64,000 nucleotides of DNA from Sphaerospermopsis sp. SIO1G1. GTDB lineage: Bacteria; Cyanobacteriota; Cyanobacteriia; Cyanobacteriales; Nostocaceae. Below, piece by piece: positions 35,378 through 43,976 of this stretch. The translations under genes and the position numbers were made by a program. The notes beneath the pieces were generated by a model. The model had not been told where the DNA came from. It did not search any database and saw only the letters and a list, made by a program, of their open reading frames with translations. The stretch is from contig JAAHFX010000014.1 of the NCBI GenBank assembly GCA_010672785.1, positions 149,719-213,718 on the forward strand, written 5' to 3'. How positions within the stretch are numbered: the stretch's first letter is position 1; every line of letters begins with the position of its first letter.

Positions 35378-36406
35378 ATGAAAAAAATCTATTTTTTTGC
35401 TCCTAGCAAAATAGTTGAAGAATTTAAGACACAAAATTCTCTCACATGGTACAAGGTTGCAGAATTGATCAGTGCAGGAATATCTAGTAATACCACATCT
35501 TGGATTTTAACTACATATTTATATCTCAAAGACCACGGACTATCTTGTGAATTGATAGACTATATACCAGAAGAAGGAATACTAATTGCTGATCGAGATA
35601 CTTTGGGTAATAAGTATCCATATTTCGGAAAAGTCATGTTAATTTGCACTAAAGGCGATAGAGAGTTTCATCCTTCAGCACATTTACATATCGTCCACAA
35701 CCAGATGGAGACTCAAAATGTTGCCAATTTTTGGAATTCGTACTATATTCCTCATTGGCCTCAGCCAGATATAATTCCCAGGTTAAAAGAACGAGGTTCT
35801 ACTGTAAAAAATATTGCTTATATAGGATCAACAAGTAACTATACTGAAGAATTTAAGTCTGAGGAATGGATGAAAGCAATAGAGGAGATAGGATGTCAAT
35901 GGTGTCCAAATTTTAATCCTAATCAATGGAATGATTATAGTAATATAGATATCATTGTTGCGGTACGTAGTTTTGGTCAATCAACTTATACACACAAACC
36001 AGCTAGTAAGTTAGTGAATGGTTGGCACGCTGGAGTTCCATGTATTTTAGCACCAGAATCTGCATTCATGACTATTAGAAAGTCAGAGTTAGATTTTATA
36101 GCTATCAATTCAATCGGTGAAATTATTGAGGGTGTGAAGAAGTTAAAAAATAACCCACAACTATATCTGTCAATGATCCAAAATGGACATGAAAGAAAGA
36201 CGGAATTTAGTAAAGAAAAGATAACTCAAATTTGGCTGGATTATTTTAAAAATTACGTTATGGAAAAATATGAAGAATGGATGAAAATGAATGAATGGCA
36301 AAAAAGATATGATTGGGCGCAGAGAAATATTCTGTTAAAATCAAAAAGGGTTGAAAATAGAATAAATAACTATAAAAATCCTACCCCAAAGGTGAGAAAA
36401 AACTAA
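35378..36406 (+). CDS. GT-B type glycosyltransferase-like protein
   Basis: A 342-residue protein of GT-B-like organisation. Its C-terminal half (about 190-290) has KPASKLVNGWHAGVPCILAPESAF and repeated helices (EGVKKLKNNPQLYLSMIQNG), as in the nucleotide-sugar-binding domain of glycosyltransferases. Activity is inferred from this pattern and from the GT4-like gene 34 bp upstream. It ends in a lysine-rich tail. I do not recognise a specific family; it could be a pseudo-glycosyltransferase. Confidence 0.7.
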   Translation: MKKIYFFAPSKIVEEFKTQNSLTWYKVAELISAGISSNTTSWILTTYLYLKDHGLSCELIDYIPEEGILIADRDTLGNKYPYFGKVMLICTKGDREFHPSAHLHIVHNQMETQNVANFWNSYYIPHWPQPDIIPRLKERGSTVKNIAYIGSTSNYTEEFKSEEWMKAIEEIGCQWCPNFNPNQWNDYSNIDIIVAVRSFGQSTYTHKPASKLVNGWHAGVPCILAPESAFMTIRKSELDFIAINSIGEIIEGVKKLKNNPQLYLSMIQNGHERKTEFSKEKITQIWLDYFKNYVMEKYEEWMKMNEWQKRYDWAQRNILLKSKRVENRINNYKNPTPKVRKN

Positions 36407-36552
36407 ATTTAAACCCATTATTTTTAGGCATTTGAGGCTTGTCGAACTCTCATGTATCATTGAGGATTTCTATAATTAAATGGTAATCTTGAGGCAAGCA
36501 AATTTTAGCAACAAGTAATAATATTTTAGAGAGTTGATTTTTCCGCAAATTT

Positions 36553-37737
36553 ATGGCTGACAAACCCACACTTTCTCAAATTATCGCCACACATATTTAT
36601 AATCACCCTCAAAAACGAATTACCTTTGCTGAATACATGGATATGGTGTTATACCATCCTGAATATGGGTATTATTCCAGTCATACAGTGAACATTGGGT
36701 TTCAAGGGGGTGATTTTTTTACATCTTCTAGTTTGGGTAATGATTTTGGAGAATTACTAGCTATTCAATTTTACCAAATGTGGGAAAATTTAGACAAGCC
36801 TAAACTTTTTCATTTAGTAGAAATGGGTGCAGGTAAAGGGATATTAGCAGCACAGATTTTAAATTACCTAACATTAAATCATCCTGACTTTTTTAGAGTT
36901 ATAGAATATATAATTATTGAAAAATCACCTAGTTTAAAACAAGCACAACAACAGCAATTAAAAGATTTTTCTGTCAAATGGTTAGCCTTAGAAGAAATCA
37001 AACCTAACCTTATTATTGGTTGTGTTTTCTCCAATGAATTAGTAGATGCTTTTCCCGTCCATCAATTCACAATTGCAAATGGAAAATTAAAAGAAATTTA
37101 TGTCACAGTTCCAGAACATAGAGAAAATAACCTGAGTGATGATTCACTGACAGAAACAATAGGAGAACCATCTACATCAAAATTGGGAGAATATCTACAA
37201 TTAGTGGGAATTGATATTAGCCAAAAGACTTATGAAAACGGCTATAGGAGTGAAATTAACTTAGCTGCTTTAGATTGGTTGGGTATAGTAGCAGACTGCT
37301 TGCAACAAGGTTATGTGCTAACAATTGATTATGGCTACCCTGCCCAGCGTTATTATAACCCCAGGCGATCGCAGGGGACTCTCCAGTGCTACTACCAACA
37401 CCGTCATCATAACAACCCCTACATCAATATCGGCCAACAAGATATTACCGCCCATATTGATTTTACAGCTTTAGAAATTTGGGGGGAAAAATGTAGTTTA
37501 AATACAGTGGGTTGGACGCAACAAGGTTTATTCTTAATGGCATTGGGTTTAGGAACAAGAATAGCCGCTCTTTCCCATCAAGAACAGTCAATATCTCATT
37601 TACTCAAACGTCGGGAAGCCCTACACCAACTTATTTCCCCAGAAGGACTAGGTAACTTTGGAGTTCTAGTTCAAAGCAAAGGATTAACACACACACAAAG
37701 TCAGCGATCGCTCCAAGGACTGACAATACCAGAGTGA
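36553..37737 (+). CDS. MidA/NDUFAF7-family SAM-dependent methyltransferase
   Basis: A 394-residue protein of the COG1565/MidA family. In mitochondria, members methylate an arginine of the NDUFS2 subunit of complex I; the NDH-1 homologue of that subunit is NdhH, encoded about 3 kb upstream. The SAM motif is VEMGAGKGILAAQIL, and NELVDAFPVHQF is a family signature. Other conserved parts are the start (ITFAEYMDMVLYHPEYGYY) and GYPAQRYYNPRR. The local pairing with ndhH is suggestive only. It is cytoplasmic, with no signal peptide. Confidence 0.87.
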   Translation: MADKPTLSQIIATHIYNHPQKRITFAEYMDMVLYHPEYGYYSSHTVNIGFQGGDFFTSSSLGNDFGELLAIQFYQMWENLDKPKLFHLVEMGAGKGILAAQILNYLTLNHPDFFRVIEYIIIEKSPSLKQAQQQQLKDFSVKWLALEEIKPNLIIGCVFSNELVDAFPVHQFTIANGKLKEIYVTVPEHRENNLSDDSLTETIGEPSTSKLGEYLQLVGIDISQKTYENGYRSEINLAALDWLGIVADCLQQGYVLTIDYGYPAQRYYNPRRSQGTLQCYYQHRHHNNPYINIGQQDITAHIDFTALEIWGEKCSLNTVGWTQQGLFLMALGLGTRIAALSHQEQSISHLLKRREALHQLISPEGLGNFGVLVQSKGLTHTQSQRSLQGLTIPE

Positions 37738-37804
37738 AGATGATGGGGTGATGGGGTGATGGGGTGATGGGGTGATGGGGTGATGGGGTGATGGGGTGAT
37801 GGGG
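37738..37804. repeat. GATGGGGT octamer array
   Basis: Eight tandem copies of the octamer GATGGGGT directly after the MidA-type gene stop. Frames through it are open on the minus strand but are repeats, not genes. The array is 8 bp periodic, unlike the heptameric STRRs. Confidence 0.92.
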
Positions 37805-37810
37805 AATAGG

Positions 37811-38018
37811 TAGAGCTTGATGAATAAATATAAAACCTTTATGGGTAGAGGGTTATAGGCGATTTTAAACTCAAAAAGTGCAAGATATTTGAGGATCAGT
37901 GCTTGAAAACCTTGCACTTGCGGTGAAAACTCTTTCCTTCCCAACTCTTGAAACTGTTAAGAGTTCCCTATTCCCTATTCCCTAGTCTCCACAGATGACT
38001 TTTTGCTGCAAACCCTAG
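37811..38018. mobile_element. MITE-like element, family B (copy 2)
   Basis: It begins AGAGCTTGATGAATAAA and ends TGCTGCAAACCCTAGG. Shared internal blocks are ACCTTTATGGGTAG, a GATTTTAAACTCAAAAAGTGCAA block and CCACAGATGACTTTTTGCTG. These also occur in the element at 51346-51612 (partly in the opposite order and orientation), so the two are relatives. Confidence 0.6.
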
Positions 38019-38141
38019 GTAGAAAAAAGTAATCTGACTCCTGACATTAAAACTATATTTGGTGAATCCTGATCTAAATCTTTCTTGGACTAACATAACA
38101 GTGACTACATTAAAGTTTAAAACCTTGGGAAAGAGAAAACC

Positions 38142-38237
38142 ATGACTGCTCATGAACTGATTTTATTAGTAACCCTACTTAGTCCCGGCATTTTACTTTC
38201 AGTTGTAATTATGGCAACTTTTGCCGCAGGGGGCTAA
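38142..38237 (+). CDS. Possible 31-residue single-helix membrane peptide
   Basis: An open frame beginning MTAHELILLVTLLSPGILL and ending ATFAAGG. GGGAAAGAG lies 7 bp before the ATG. Almost the entire peptide is one hydrophobic helix, similar in size and style to small subunits of photosynthetic or NDH complexes, but it does not match PetN, PetL, PetM, PsaM or PsbX as I recall them. It sits 107 bp upstream of the dehydrogenase gene on the same strand. Confidence 0.5.
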   Translation: MTAHELILLVTLLSPGILLSVVIMATFAAGG

Positions 38238-38344
38238 TTTCTTGGGAATTGGAAACAGGACTTGTGGGGATGACAAAAAATTATCACCCATCACCAACTA
38301 CCAATTCCCTAACTAACCAACAACTTACCAAAGGAAAGTGAAAC

Positions 38345-39223
38345 ATGAAGGTGGCATTTCTGGGAACTGGATTGATGGGACTACCGATGGCTCAAAGGTT
38401 ATTAGCTGCCAATGTCGAACTAATAGCTTACAACCGCACCCCAGAAAAATTAGCACCATTACAAGCAGCAGGTGCCGAAATTGCCAAAAAACCCCGTGAA
38501 GCTATTCGGTCTGCTGACTGTATCATTCTCATGCTCTCCAACGCCGCAGCAATTTATCATGTCTTACTCACAGATACCTCTTGGCATACTTTATCAGGAC
38601 GCAGCATCATTCAAATGGGAACAACTACACCCCAAGAAAGCCAAGAAATCAGAGATGCGGTAGTTGCAGCAGGTGGTGAATATATGGAAGCTCCTGTACT
38701 TGGTAGTACCCCAGAAGCAGAGATAGGTAAACTGATCGTCATGGTTGGTGGAGAACAAGAACAATACCAACGCCATCTAAAATTACTACAAAATTTTGGT
38801 CCTGAACCTGTTTACATTGGTCCTGTAGGATCAGCAGCATCTCTGACTTTAGCACTCAATCAACTTATTGCTTCCCTAACTACTAGCTTTGCTCTCAGTC
38901 TCGCTTTTGTACAGATGCAAGGCATAGACATAGACTTATTTATGCGCGTTCTGCGGGACAGTAAACTTTACGCGCCCATTTTTGATCAAAACTTGAAGCG
39001 GATCTTAGAAGGTAACTACACAAAAGCCAACTTACCCACTAAACAGTTGATCAAAGAAATAGATTTATTTATCTCTGAAGCTAAATCCCTTGGTTTAAAT
39101 CTCAGCAGTATTGAGGGAGTAAAACAAATTTTACAGTCAGCAATGAAAATGTCCTACCCCGAAGATGATTATTCTTCTGTTTTCCCCGCTATTCGTGAAT
39201 GGGGAGAAGCAAGCGGGGAATAA
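38345..39223 (+). CDS. NAD(P)-dependent beta-hydroxyacid dehydrogenase
   Basis: A 292-residue dehydrogenase of the 3-hydroxyisobutyrate / glyoxylate reductase (GLYR) family. The Rossmann motif GTGLMGLPMA is at residue 7. The substrate-binding segment (GGEYMEAPVLGSTPEAEIGKL) differs slightly from the typical DAPVSGG. The conserved lysine of the catalytic site is normally in a GxxxxxKxxxN motif; here the region reads GSAASLTLALNQL, with Thr at the Lys position, so the specificity or activity may be altered. AGGAAAGTG precedes the ATG. Confidence 0.88.
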   Translation: MKVAFLGTGLMGLPMAQRLLAANVELIAYNRTPEKLAPLQAAGAEIAKKPREAIRSADCIILMLSNAAAIYHVLLTDTSWHTLSGRSIIQMGTTTPQESQEIRDAVVAAGGEYMEAPVLGSTPEAEIGKLIVMVGGEQEQYQRHLKLLQNFGPEPVYIGPVGSAASLTLALNQLIASLTTSFALSLAFVQMQGIDIDLFMRVLRDSKLYAPIFDQNLKRILEGNYTKANLPTKQLIKEIDLFISEAKSLGLNLSSIEGVKQILQSAMKMSYPEDDYSSVFPAIREWGEASGE

Positions 39224-39232
39224 TGATCGGGA

Positions 39233-39493
39233 GGTGGGGTGATGGGGTGATGGGGTGATGGGGTGATGGGGTGATGGGGTGATCAATTTTTTTCTCTGTA
39301 CTTTACACCCTACATCTGACTCAGTTTTTCTGTCACCTGTCACCTGTCACCTGTCTCCACGACAAGACTTTCTCCGCAACCCCTAAGTAAGTGGGCAAAA
39401 TTAATTGGATATTTTAGGAATAAACCAAAATCCCCATAGCTTTTACCTGTTCCCTATTCCCTATTCCCTGCTCCCTGCTCCCTGCTCCCTTTC
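39233..39493. repeat. Cluster of three STRR types
   Basis: GATGGGGT octamers (39240-39283), CACCTGT heptamers (about 39326-39356) and TTCCCTA/GCTCCCT heptamers (39446-39493) share 260 bp between the dehydrogenase and ssb genes. A CAAGACTTTCTCCGCAACCCCTAA end near 39363 looks like half of a family B MITE-like element. No gene is present. Confidence 0.85.
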
Positions 39494-39504
39494 CTATTAA
39501 CTGA

Positions 39505-40011
39505 CTAAAATGGAATATCATCTGGATCAACTTCTGGTTCAGTAACAGGTTGATAGGATGGAGGTTGAGAATTAGTTGGTTGATAAACTGGTTCAGGGGT
39601 AATTGGTTGAGGTACTGTATTTGTGGGTACTGGTGCTGGTTGAGGTGGTTCTGGGGAAAATTGTACTGTTGGGGGTACAGTAGCTGCTACAGGTGTACTT
39701 ATCTGTGAACCCTTGCTGACAACATAAATTTTTTGTACTGTTAATTCAGCCCGCTTTTCCTTAAAACCTTCCGGACGATCAAAGGTGTTCATTCCTAACC
39801 TACCTTCAATAATCACGCGATCGCCTGGTTGATAATTTTGATGAATATCTTTAGCTAAATTTCCCCAAGATACTACTTTGAGAGGATGAGAAGGATTATC
39901 TGATCTCAAACTAGCAACATGAACAATCATTTCTGTTATTTCCAAGCCATCCGGTGTATGACGTAGTTGAGGAGCATCATAAATTTCTGCCATTAAAATA
40001 CAACTGTTCAT
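39505..40011 (-). CDS. ssb: Single-stranded DNA-binding protein
   Basis: A 168-residue SSB protein. The OB-fold (residues 1-105) includes LRHTPDGLEITEMIVHV, KVVSWGNLA and GDRVIIEGRL. A Pro/Gln/Thr-rich linker follows (about 110-155). The acidic tip DPDDIPF binds partner proteins of replication and repair. Length and tip are typical for cyanobacterial SSB. GGAAAAATT precedes the ATG. It binds single-stranded DNA in replication and recombination. Nostocales carry more than one ssb gene; this could be either. Confidence 0.94.
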   Translation of the reverse strand: MNSCILMAEIYDAPQLRHTPDGLEITEMIVHVASLRSDNPSHPLKVVSWGNLAKDIHQNYQPGDRVIIEGRLGMNTFDRPEGFKEKRAELTVQKIYVVSKGSQISTPVAATVPPTVQFSPEPPQPAPVPTNTVPQPITPEPVYQPTNSQPPSYQPVTEPEVDPDDIPF

Positions 40012-40493
40012 AATTTTTCCTTTAAAACTACAATTATTATTTTTTCATACTGATTACCCTGAAAAGAAATTCTCACAAATTTCCCTAAGTGGGGTTTGCT
40101 GAAGAAGTGATTGGTGATTGTTGATTGGTGAGTGAGAATAGGTAAAGAAATTTCACCCCCTCACCCCCTCATCCCCTCACCCACTCATCTCTTCTGATTG
40201 ATGACTGGTGACTGAAGTGCAATTAATTGTGCTTGGGTACTTAATCCAAAATTTCAAATCCCAGCATTTCATAGCAAAAGTCAAGCTATAACTACGAACA
40301 ACTATTAAAAGTTTTACCAATAGCTTTCATGATTGTTCAATAGTTACGCCTGACTAAAAGGAGCATTTGATTTTGCTTGAGTAGTACAAGAGTATCCTAT
40401 ATTTAGGATATTGACAATAAAAAACTCACCCCAGTGATATCCAGGGGTTTACCTTGATACACCCACAAAAGTATAAATTTATACTTATATATT
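40012..40493. other. Intergenic STRRs and the end of the GT32-like gene
   Basis: No gene seen. It contains short degenerate heptamer runs (TTGATTGGTGA..., CACCCCCTCAC..., about 40108-40195) and a lone GGGGTTTGCTGAAGAAGT near 40091, half of a family B MITE-like end. The rest is AT-rich. Confidence 0.5.
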
Positions 40494-41321
40494 TTATTCA
40501 GATTCTGCCAACAAATAATGCAAAACACAACCAGGCTTATATTTTTCTTGTTGATATTTCCAAGTTAATTTGTATACAGGATCAATTCTTTGATCTATTC
40601 GGTTTTTTATTTCAGGTGACAAAGAACGGAGTAAACCATATTTTCCTAAATCATCTCCCCTATTATCATAAGGCTTCATTTGTTTATATAATCGCAAAAG
40701 TTCTTGATCTGAATTAACTAACTGTGCGAAAATAAAGTGAAAAATAAAGTATGGATAAACTTTAAAGATTTTTATAATTAACCATGAACACCAAAACCTA
40801 GTTGTTTTATATTTGCGGTTGAGAAATTTCTCCAAAAACTTCAATCTTTGTTTGGCAATTTTTCCACTATGTAAAAACTCATTTTTAGCATAGAAATCAG
40901 TAAATGTTTGCGCCATTTTTACCACAATAGGATTAGATGCTTCTGCTGCCAAAAACCAACTAGCAATCCATCCATAACTCCTTGTAAGGTGAATGAATGC
41001 AAAAAAACCCGCTTGACTATATTCTTCTAACCAGTTATTTAAAGGAACTTGACATAGACAAGTTGCATCAACCCAAACACCTCCATATTTGGACAACAAT
41101 TCCACTCTTAGTAAATCCGATTGATGATTTTTAGATAGTTGGTTTAATTTTTCTGCTGATAAACTTGGGACTATATAATCTTTCAAATTACTTTCATCTA
41201 AAAAAATAACTTCCCAATCAGGGTTATATTTCACCCATGATTCGTAACATTTTGTAATAACTAATGGAGCTTCAGCAAATCCTTGGTACCATAGAAACCA
41301 AATTTTCTTGGGTATAGCCAT
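40494..41321 (-). CDS. GT32-like glycosyltransferase (capsular polysaccharide type)
   Basis: A 275-residue glycosyltransferase of the DXD-containing sugar-binding type. It starts IPKKIWFLWYQG, then YNPDWEVIFLDE. KNHQSDLLRVELLSKYGGVWVDATC contains the conserved S-D-x-x-R and the GG(V/I)xxDxD-like site, here with VDATC so the second Asp is Ala. This is like capsular polysaccharide and GT32 transferases (retaining alpha-mannosyl or galactosyl). The Asp-to-Ala change is noted; in some family members one Asp suffices. No other sugar genes are adjacent. Confidence 0.85.
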   Translation of the reverse strand: MAIPKKIWFLWYQGFAEAPLVITKCYESWVKYNPDWEVIFLDESNLKDYIVPSLSAEKLNQLSKNHQSDLLRVELLSKYGGVWVDATCLCQVPLNNWLEEYSQAGFFAFIHLTRSYGWIASWFLAAEASNPIVVKMAQTFTDFYAKNEFLHSGKIAKQRLKFLEKFLNRKYKTTRFWCSWLIIKIFKVYPYFIFHFIFAQLVNSDQELLRLYKQMKPYDNRGDDLGKYGLLRSLSPEIKNRIDQRIDPVYKLTWKYQQEKYKPGCVLHYLLAESE

Positions 41322-41710
41322 TTTTTTCTCTATGTGATAATTACGAGCAGATGAGATTGATTACTAGTAAGACTTACACAAAATATCTCTCAAACTCTCT
41401 TTCTTTTCTATTCTATACCTTAGAGACGCTACGTGAATATACTTCTGTGATTTGTTTTTCTGTTACTTGTGTATAAATCCTAAATTTTTAAAATATCATT
41501 ATATATAAGATTTTTGTCATAAATCAATTGCATAAACTTATTTATGTATATACAATCTTGTTAATGTAAATTATTTTTGTATATTTATATCTTGTATGTA
41601 TTTTACTGTAATCTTACTACCAATATGAAAGTGCCTCAAAAATTATTGCTAACTACTAGAGCGGTAGTACAGCTATAATTGATTTCGATACCTATTGTTG
41701 GGCGTTACTT
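41322..41710. other. Intergenic with a degenerate MITE-like element
   Basis: A family A element at 41370-41481, otherwise AT-rich. No gene seen; the promoter of the duplicated-domain protein should be in the last 150 bp. Confidence 0.5.
41370..41481. mobile_element. MITE-like element, family A copy 7 (degenerate)
   Basis: Ends TAAGACTTACACAA and TTGTGTATAAATCCT. Internal CTCTCAAACTCTCTTTC recalls the copy 5 core. The right part carries unrelated sequence, so it has diverged or holds an insertion. Confidence 0.5.
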
Positions 41711-42613
41711 ATGACTAATCAACCTATAATTCATGAAATAGCTTACAAACTAGACAGTCACACCAACTCCCGAAGAATTAAAAAACTAATGTTCTGTGCC
41801 TGTAAAAATATTTGGCAAAATGATTTAAGAATACTCAATCAATTCAAATCATCCGATCTATTGTTGGAGTTATATCACACTCACCCTAGTCTGGAACATA
41901 TTAACTACACTTTATCACAAATTGTTAATACTCTCAATAAACCAGGAGAATATTCTCTAGTAGCTAATATTATCTTAGTCGAGTTAGAAAAACTATATGT
42001 TGAAGGTGAAGAAGATACAGGAATAATGAATTATTCAAATTCGGAAGAACCAACTTACATCACATCATCTTCTGAACAGTCGGAAATATCGCCAAGTTTA
42101 TTACAAGAATTCAAAAATCATCAAATTAAATATGAATATAACCTTTTTGATCTGCGACAAAATATCATGAAATATACCAGTCCACTCAGAGCTAAAATAG
42201 TTATATTTTCTGCCTTATATAACCAATTCAATTTTCATGGTGACGATTGGATAAAACTCAAGGAAGAAGAACTTGATACTTTATTGAAAAAAATTTTGGA
42301 TAGTTGTGCAACTTTTGAAGAACTCGAAACAAGACTCAACCAAACTATTATCTATTTAGGAGATCAAGATGAAGTAATTCAATCAATAGGAGCAATTCTG
42401 CAATTTACAAAAAATATATATGGTAATATATCTAATAATTCATATTCACCCAATAACCTATATTTTCCTCAACAAAATCAATTAGTTGTTAATTCCGATT
42501 ACCAAATGGAATCTACAGATATTGATGAAGTAGACTTTGATGATCAAGAAAACACCTGTCAGTTTGTAAACCCACCCACCAATATGTTAAACAAAGAAAG
42601 TAATAATCAATAA
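41711..42613 (+). CDS. Unknown protein with an internally duplicated helical domain
   Basis: A 300-residue protein without a recognised family. Residues about 15-92 and 145-225 look like diverged copies of one all-helical unit (RRIKKLMFCACKNIWQ... against LRAKIVIFSALYNQFN..., each followed by a helix pair of about 40 residues). The tail (225-300) is Asn/Asp/Gln-rich and disordered. No membrane segment or catalytic motif is visible. The pentapeptide-repeat gene starts 68 bp downstream on the same strand, so they could be co-expressed. Confidence 0.7.
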   Translation: MTNQPIIHEIAYKLDSHTNSRRIKKLMFCACKNIWQNDLRILNQFKSSDLLLELYHTHPSLEHINYTLSQIVNTLNKPGEYSLVANIILVELEKLYVEGEEDTGIMNYSNSEEPTYITSSSEQSEISPSLLQEFKNHQIKYEYNLFDLRQNIMKYTSPLRAKIVIFSALYNQFNFHGDDWIKLKEEELDTLLKKILDSCATFEELETRLNQTIIYLGDQDEVIQSIGAILQFTKNIYGNISNNSYSPNNLYFPQQNQLVVNSDYQMESTDIDEVDFDDQENTCQFVNPPTNMLNKESNNQ

Positions 42614-42681
42614 ATCATAACTATCTCAAGAGTATTTTTTTATCTACTCACATTAATTGATATAAATTATCGGTCAAAAAT

Positions 42682-43674
42682 ATGGATGCTAACGAAATTA
42701 TTACCAGGTATGAAAATGGAGAAATCACCTTCCTTGAAGCTCAACTTAATGGAGTTAACTTGTTTGGTGCTGATTTAATTGGCATCAACTTAAATAGGGC
42801 AAATCTAAGGGATGCTACCCTGATTTTCACCTATCTTAATCGTGCTATTTTAAATAAAGCCAATCTCACCTCTACAAACTTGAGTGGAGCTAACTTAAAT
42901 CAAGCTAGTTTGATCAATGCCAATTTACATGATGCTGATTTACATGGTGCAAGTTTAGAAGGTACAGATTTACGAGGTGCTAATTTAACTCTGGCTAGTT
43001 TACTAGATGCTAATTTAATGAATGCAGATTTACGAGGCGCTAATCTCAGTGGTGCTAATTTAACAGGTGCTTGTTTACGTGGTGCTAACTTACGAGAAGA
43101 AAAAAGAATGTATACAGCTATGTTGAGAGGTACTAATTTACATAAAGCTGATTTACGAGGAGCTAATTTAACGGGTGCAGATTTAGCAAAAGTTGATTTA
43201 AGTGGTGCTAATTTAAGTGAGTCTACATTACGCAGTGCTGATCTTAGTGGTGCAAATCTGAGTGAAGCTATTTTATTTAATGCCTCCCTAACAGAAATTA
43301 ATCTGGTAGGCGCAAATTTGAAAGGAGCTAATTTAATTAATTCCAGACTAGACAGAGCTAATTTGAGTGAATCGGAGATGTCTAATATAAATTTACAAGG
43401 TGCATTGTTAGCAGATGCCAAACTCAATAAAGCTAAAATGGTTCAAGCTAATTTGATTTCTGCCAGACTAAGTCGTGCAGACTTAAGTCGAGTAAATTTA
43501 TATGGTGCAAATCTTTCAGACGCAGATCTAGTGGAAGCTTATTTGGCAAGAACAAACCTCATGAATGCTAATCTAGCTCAAGCCAATTTGATTAGAGCAG
43601 AAATCAGTACGGCTAATTTGATGGGGGCAAATTTGTATGAAACAGTTATGCCTGATGGTACTGTTAATTACTAA
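42682..43674 (+). CDS. Pentapeptide-repeat protein
   Basis: A 330-residue protein in which almost the whole sequence after residue 20 is A(D/N)LxG/A-type pentapeptide repeats (more than 50), interrupted once near residues 135-145 (REEKRMYTAML). This folds as a right-handed quadrilateral beta-helix. Such proteins are abundant in heterocystous cyanobacteria; roles include DNA mimicry, membrane organisation and heterocyst glycolipid layer assembly (HglK/HetL-type), but none can be fixed here. It has no membrane segment. It may be linked to the preceding gene. Confidence 0.9.
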   Translation: MDANEIITRYENGEITFLEAQLNGVNLFGADLIGINLNRANLRDATLIFTYLNRAILNKANLTSTNLSGANLNQASLINANLHDADLHGASLEGTDLRGANLTLASLLDANLMNADLRGANLSGANLTGACLRGANLREEKRMYTAMLRGTNLHKADLRGANLTGADLAKVDLSGANLSESTLRSADLSGANLSEAILFNASLTEINLVGANLKGANLINSRLDRANLSESEMSNINLQGALLADAKLNKAKMVQANLISARLSRADLSRVNLYGANLSDADLVEAYLARTNLMNANLAQANLIRAEISTANLMGANLYETVMPDGTVNY

Positions 43675-43976
43675 TCTGGCAATTCTATTCCCTATTCCCT
43701 ATTCCCTGTTCCCTAATTAGGGTTTGCTGAAAAAGTCTTGTCATGGAGACAGGTGACTCTTGACAGGTGACTCTTGACAGTTTCAAGAGTTGGATAGGAG
43801 AAATTTTCTCTTTGAATCAAATTTAAATGCACGGTTTTCGAGTGACTACCACCTAAAAGCTTGCACTTTTTCAATCTCAAATTCCCTGAAATCCAATACC
43901 AGTAATGTTTTCATATTTATTCAGCAAGCCCTAATTAATTAAAACTATTTCCCTAATATCTCTCTACCTACTCACT
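43675..43976. other. Intergenic: STRR and MITE-like element
   Basis: ATTCCCT heptamers at about 43684-43714 are followed directly by the family B element at 43717-43934. No gene. Confidence 0.6.
43717..43934. mobile_element. MITE-like element, family B (copy 3, best preserved ends)
   Basis: A 218-bp element with inverted ends TTAGGGTTTGCTGAAAAA and TTATTCAGCAAGCCCTAA (18 bp, 3 mismatches). No coding capacity. It contains a GACAGGTGACTCTT direct duplication (about 43751-43780). It lies between the pentapeptide-repeat gene and the SLH lipoprotein gene (converging). Confidence 0.7.

Noticed and set aside
37684..37944. 86-codon minus-strand frame at the GATGGGGT array
   Set aside because: It exists only because the octamer array and flanking element are stop-free; HHPITPSP repeats show it is artefactual.
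42900..43427. 175-codon minus-strand frame across the pentapeptide-repeat gene
   Set aside because: It is antisense periodicity of the 15-bp coding repeat.
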